NCBI RefSeq assembly: GCF_900109135.1
Contig: NZ_FNYT01000023.1
Location: 1 to 46,864, forward strand
Length of the DNA stretch: 46,864 nt
DNA from: Trichococcus ilyis
GTDB lineage: Bacteria > Bacillota > Bacilli > Lactobacillales > Aerococcaceae
Reading direction: 5' to 3'
The notes beneath the pieces were generated by a model. It worked only from the letters and a program-made list of their open reading frames with translations. It made no database searches and was not told where the DNA came from. The translations under genes were made by a program, and so were the position numbers. Of the stretch, positions 44,678 through 46,864 are shown piece by piece; position 1 is the stretch's first letter, and every line of letters starts with the position of its first letter.

Positions 44678-45316
44678 ATGACAAATACACTTATCAACAA
44701 CGATTTTTCGGAAATCGTATTCGGAAGAAAATCCATCCGCGCATATGATGAAACATACAAGATCAGCCAGGAAGAAATGCTGGAAATGATACAGGAAGCC
44801 ACGACGACGCCTTCATCCGTGAATATGCAGCCTTGGCGTTTCGTGGTTGTCGAGAGCGAGGAAGCCAAAGCCAAACTGAAACCGCTGATCCGTTTCAACA
44901 CAAGGCAGAATGACACATCCTCAGCGATGGTGCTGATATTCGGGGATATGCAGTGCTACGAGCATGGGGAAGAAATCTATAATGCTGCCGTTGCGCAAGG
45001 GAAAATGTCCGCGGAGGTGAGGGACCAACAGTTGGCCGCCATCATTCCTTATTACAAAAACTTCTCCAAAGAACAGATGAACGATGTCGTGAAAATCGAT
45101 TCCAGCCTGGCGGCGATGCAGTTGATGCTGGTGGCGCGTGCCCATGGCTATGACACGAACCCTATCGGCGGTTTTGAAGCGGATCAGTTGGCCGAGGCAT
45201 TCGATCTCGACAAGGAACGGTATGTGCCGGTCATGATCCTGTCCATCGGCAAAGCCATGGAAGAAGGTTACAAATCCGTGCGGTTTGCGTCGGAGAAAAT
45301 CACAGCGTTCAAATAG
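44678..45316 (+). CDS. nitroreductase-family flavoprotein
   Basis: 212 residues. FGRKSIRAYDETYKISQEEM start and TTPSSVNMQPWRFVVVES (FMN-binding pattern S-x-N-x-Q-P-W) are typical of FMN-dependent NAD(P)H nitroreductases acting on nitroaromatics or quinones. A central NPIGGFEADQLAEAFDL also fits. Four bases after the MarR gene, so co-transcribed and probably under its control. Confidence 0.9.
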   Translation: MTNTLINNDFSEIVFGRKSIRAYDETYKISQEEMLEMIQEATTTPSSVNMQPWRFVVVESEEAKAKLKPLIRFNTRQNDTSSAMVLIFGDMQCYEHGEEIYNAAVAQGKMSAEVRDQQLAAIIPYYKNFSKEQMNDVVKIDSSLAAMQLMLVARAHGYDTNPIGGFEADQLAEAFDLDKERYVPVMILSIGKAMEEGYKSVRFASEKITAFK

Positions 45317-45409
45317 GCACCTTTTTGTAAGTACCTGATGAAAAAGTGCCTGCTTCTTTTTTTGACTAACCAGCTTTACAATAGTAAGAAAGAGAAGGGA
45401 GTTGCAAAA

Positions 45410-46450
45410 ATGTCATTATTATTGTCACCAACTGAAATAGCAGGATTATCATTGAACAACCGGGTCGTTTTGGCCCCGATGTGCATGTTTGAAGTCGAAA
45501 AAGAAGATGGGGTGCTGACACCCTTCCATTTTGCCCATTATGGCGCACGCGCGATCGCGAAGGCTGGCCTGATCATTATCGAAGCAACCGGGGTGGAACC
45601 GGATGGACGGATCAGCAATCGGGATCTGGGGCTTTGGAACGATGAGCAGGCAGTGGAGCTCAAGAAATTGGTGGATATGCTGCACGCTTTGGGAAGCAAA
45701 GTGGGCATCCAGCTTGGACATGCCGGCCGGAAAGCGGAGAATGCGGAAGTTCTGATCGCGTCAAGCGCCATCCCGTTCAGCAATGAGTACGGAACACCCA
45801 ACGCAATGACCAACGAAGAAATCGAGCGCGTCCAAGCCTCCTTCGTGGCGGCTGCAGAACGTGCCGCAGTTGCCGGAGTCGACATGATCGAACTGCATGG
45901 GGCGCACGGCTATCTGATCAACCAGTTCCTGTCGCCATTGACCAACGAACGGACCGATGCTTACGGCGGTTCGCTGGAAAACCGTTACCTGTTCGCAAAA
46001 GAAATCATCGAGCAAATTCGCGGATCTTTCAATGGCTCGCTGTGGATCCGCTTATCGCTGACGGCATACGCTGATTCAGAAAAGCAGAACAGCCTGGATG
46101 AGTGGAAAACGATCGGGAAATGGCTCGAAAAAGACGGCATCGATTGCATCGACGTTTCCACAGGCGGTCTGCTTGACAGGAAACCGAATATCCCTGTCCG
46201 ACCCGGCTATCAGGTGCCTTACACGAGCGCGATGAAAGAAGCCGTTTCAATTCCGGTGACCGCGGTCGGCCTGTTGGATAACCCAGGCTTGTGCGAACAC
46301 ATCCTGCAAACAAAACAAGCGGACCTGATCCTGCAAGGCAGGGCGCTGATCCGCAACGTCAACTGGCTGGCCGATGCCGCCGAAGAACTGCGCGACACCA
46401 ATTTCGAGGTGTACAATCATTCCTACCAAAGAGGGCAACGAAGAAGATAG
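45410..46450 (+). CDS. namA: Old Yellow Enzyme family NADPH dehydrogenase (YqjM/NamA-like)
   Basis: 346 residues from ATG 45410 (preceded by GAAGGGAG); the frame is open to 45338 but lacks family similarity there. FMN-binding TIM barrel with APMCMF (the YqjM-type Cys that tunes the flavin), HYGARAIAKAGLIIIEATGV, catalytic HGAHGYLINQFLSPLTNERT and the YGGSLENR signature. Reduces activated alkenes, quinones and nitro compounds. Placed 93 bases after the nitroreductase, forming a xenobiotic-redox operon. Confidence 0.9.
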   Translation: MSLLLSPTEIAGLSLNNRVVLAPMCMFEVEKEDGVLTPFHFAHYGARAIAKAGLIIIEATGVEPDGRISNRDLGLWNDEQAVELKKLVDMLHALGSKVGIQLGHAGRKAENAEVLIASSAIPFSNEYGTPNAMTNEEIERVQASFVAAAERAAVAGVDMIELHGAHGYLINQFLSPLTNERTDAYGGSLENRYLFAKEIIEQIRGSFNGSLWIRLSLTAYADSEKQNSLDEWKTIGKWLEKDGIDCIDVSTGGLLDRKPNIPVRPGYQVPYTSAMKEAVSIPVTAVGLLDNPGLCEHILQTKQADLILQGRALIRNVNWLADAAEELRDTNFEVYNHSYQRGQRRR

Positions 46451-46484
46451 CCAATTGGTGTTCTGGCAATTAAAATCAGCGAAA

Positions 46485-46535
46485 AACCAAAAACGGGATT
46501 GCCTCTCCATTATGGAGGCGGTCCCGTTTTTGGTT
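46485..46535 (+). terminator. terminator of the redox operon
   Basis: AACCAAAAACGGGA (46485-46498) pairs perfectly with TCCCGTTTTTGGTT (46522-46535), with an inner GCCTC/GAGGC stem. The T tract is inside the right arm. The group II intron begins at the very next base. Confidence 0.85.
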
Positions 46536-46864
46536 GTGCGCCCGGCATGGGTGATAACTTGGTGGTGAAAGTCCACTACAGGCTTTGCAGTAGGAACTGT
46601 TAGCGAAAGACAAGGGTGTCCACCGTGAGGTGGAATCTGAAGGAAGTCGGACGCAAACACTCGCACTGACGAACAGAAATCTCATATAAGGCTGGATGGA
46701 GACGGACGAGCTTGCAAAACAAAGTAAAGTCCCATACTGCACGAATCTCCTACAGTAAATGAGGCAGTGACATGAGTGGAAGGTTATCATTCTTACCCGG
46801 GGAGGTCTCGCTAGCAGGAATCCCTGTAGTAACAACGAATAGCGAGAAGTCAGCAGAGGTCATA
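46536..46864 (+). mobile_element. group II intron, 5' part, cut by window edge
   Basis: Starts with the group II 5' consensus GTGCG (GTGCGCCCGGCATGGGTG). The following 330 bases have the dense short stems of ribozyme domain I (for example GTCCACCGTGAGGTGGA near 46619-46634) and no open frame. This sequence style is that of bacterial group II introns carrying an LtrA-type reverse transcriptase/maturase, whose gene would start beyond the window. Subclass is not decided. Confidence 0.8.

Overview
The window reads as a low-to-moderate GC Firmicute chromosome of the order Lactobacillales, most like Carnobacteriaceae such as Trichococcus. That placement is an inference from gene order, protein style, zinc-type S14, strong AGGAGG ribosome binding sites and the mix of AT-rich ribosomal genes with GC-rich metabolic genes. 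It is not proven by any marker.

Region 1 (1-14.9 kb). A cut-off IS30-type transposase lies on the minus strand at the left edge. The complete S10-spc-alpha ribosomal superoperon follows on the plus strand: rpsJ, rplC, rplD, rplW, rplB, rpsS, rplV, rpsC, rplP, rpmC, rpsQ, rplN, rplX, rplE, rpsN, rpsH, rplF, rplR, rpsE, rpmD, rplO, secY, adk, infA, rpmJ, rpsM, rpsK, rpoA, rplQ. It has a sigma-A promoter with a roughly 170-nt structured leader and a second promoter before infA.

Region 2 (14.9-21.7 kb). This holds the ECF vitamin-transporter module (ecfA1, ecfA2, ecfT), truA, a small AroQ-type chorismate mutase, a minus-strand Cys/Met PLP enzyme, a small protein of unknown function, and rplM-rpsI with its own promoter.

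Region 3 (about 21.66-43.66 kb) is the most interesting part: a 22-kb integrated element in the 3' end of rpsI. The last 17 codons and the stop of rpsI recur, with synonymous changes, at 43609-43662. Just inside the left repeat is a tyrosine integrase. The element carries a coiled-coil protein, a PD-(D/E)XK nuclease-like protein, an excisionase-like winged HTH protein, a large protein with a C-terminal HEPN-type R-x4-H motif, and a viral/plasmid-type family B DNA polymerase. The polymerase has the FxGGR, DxxSxYP, KxxxNSxxG and TTDG motifs and resembles the primer-independent polymerases of pipolins; its reading frame breaks right after the Exo I DxE motif. Next come a ribbon-helix-helix repressor beside a palindromic operator and a complete type I restriction-modification system (hsdM, hsdS, hsdR). 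The right third, about 6 kb, is gene-poor: small proteins, two small membrane proteins (one broken), a decayed duplicate gene, and several short promoter-to-terminator units that could be small RNAs. I read the whole as a pipolin-like self-mobile element carrying defence genes.

Region 4 (43.66-46.86 kb). The native sequence downstream of rpsI resumes with a terminator and a 42-residue protein. A redox operon follows: a MarR regulator with tandem palindromic operators, a nitroreductase, and an Old Yellow Enzyme. The window ends in the 5' part of a group II intron inserted exactly at the base of the operon's terminator hairpin.
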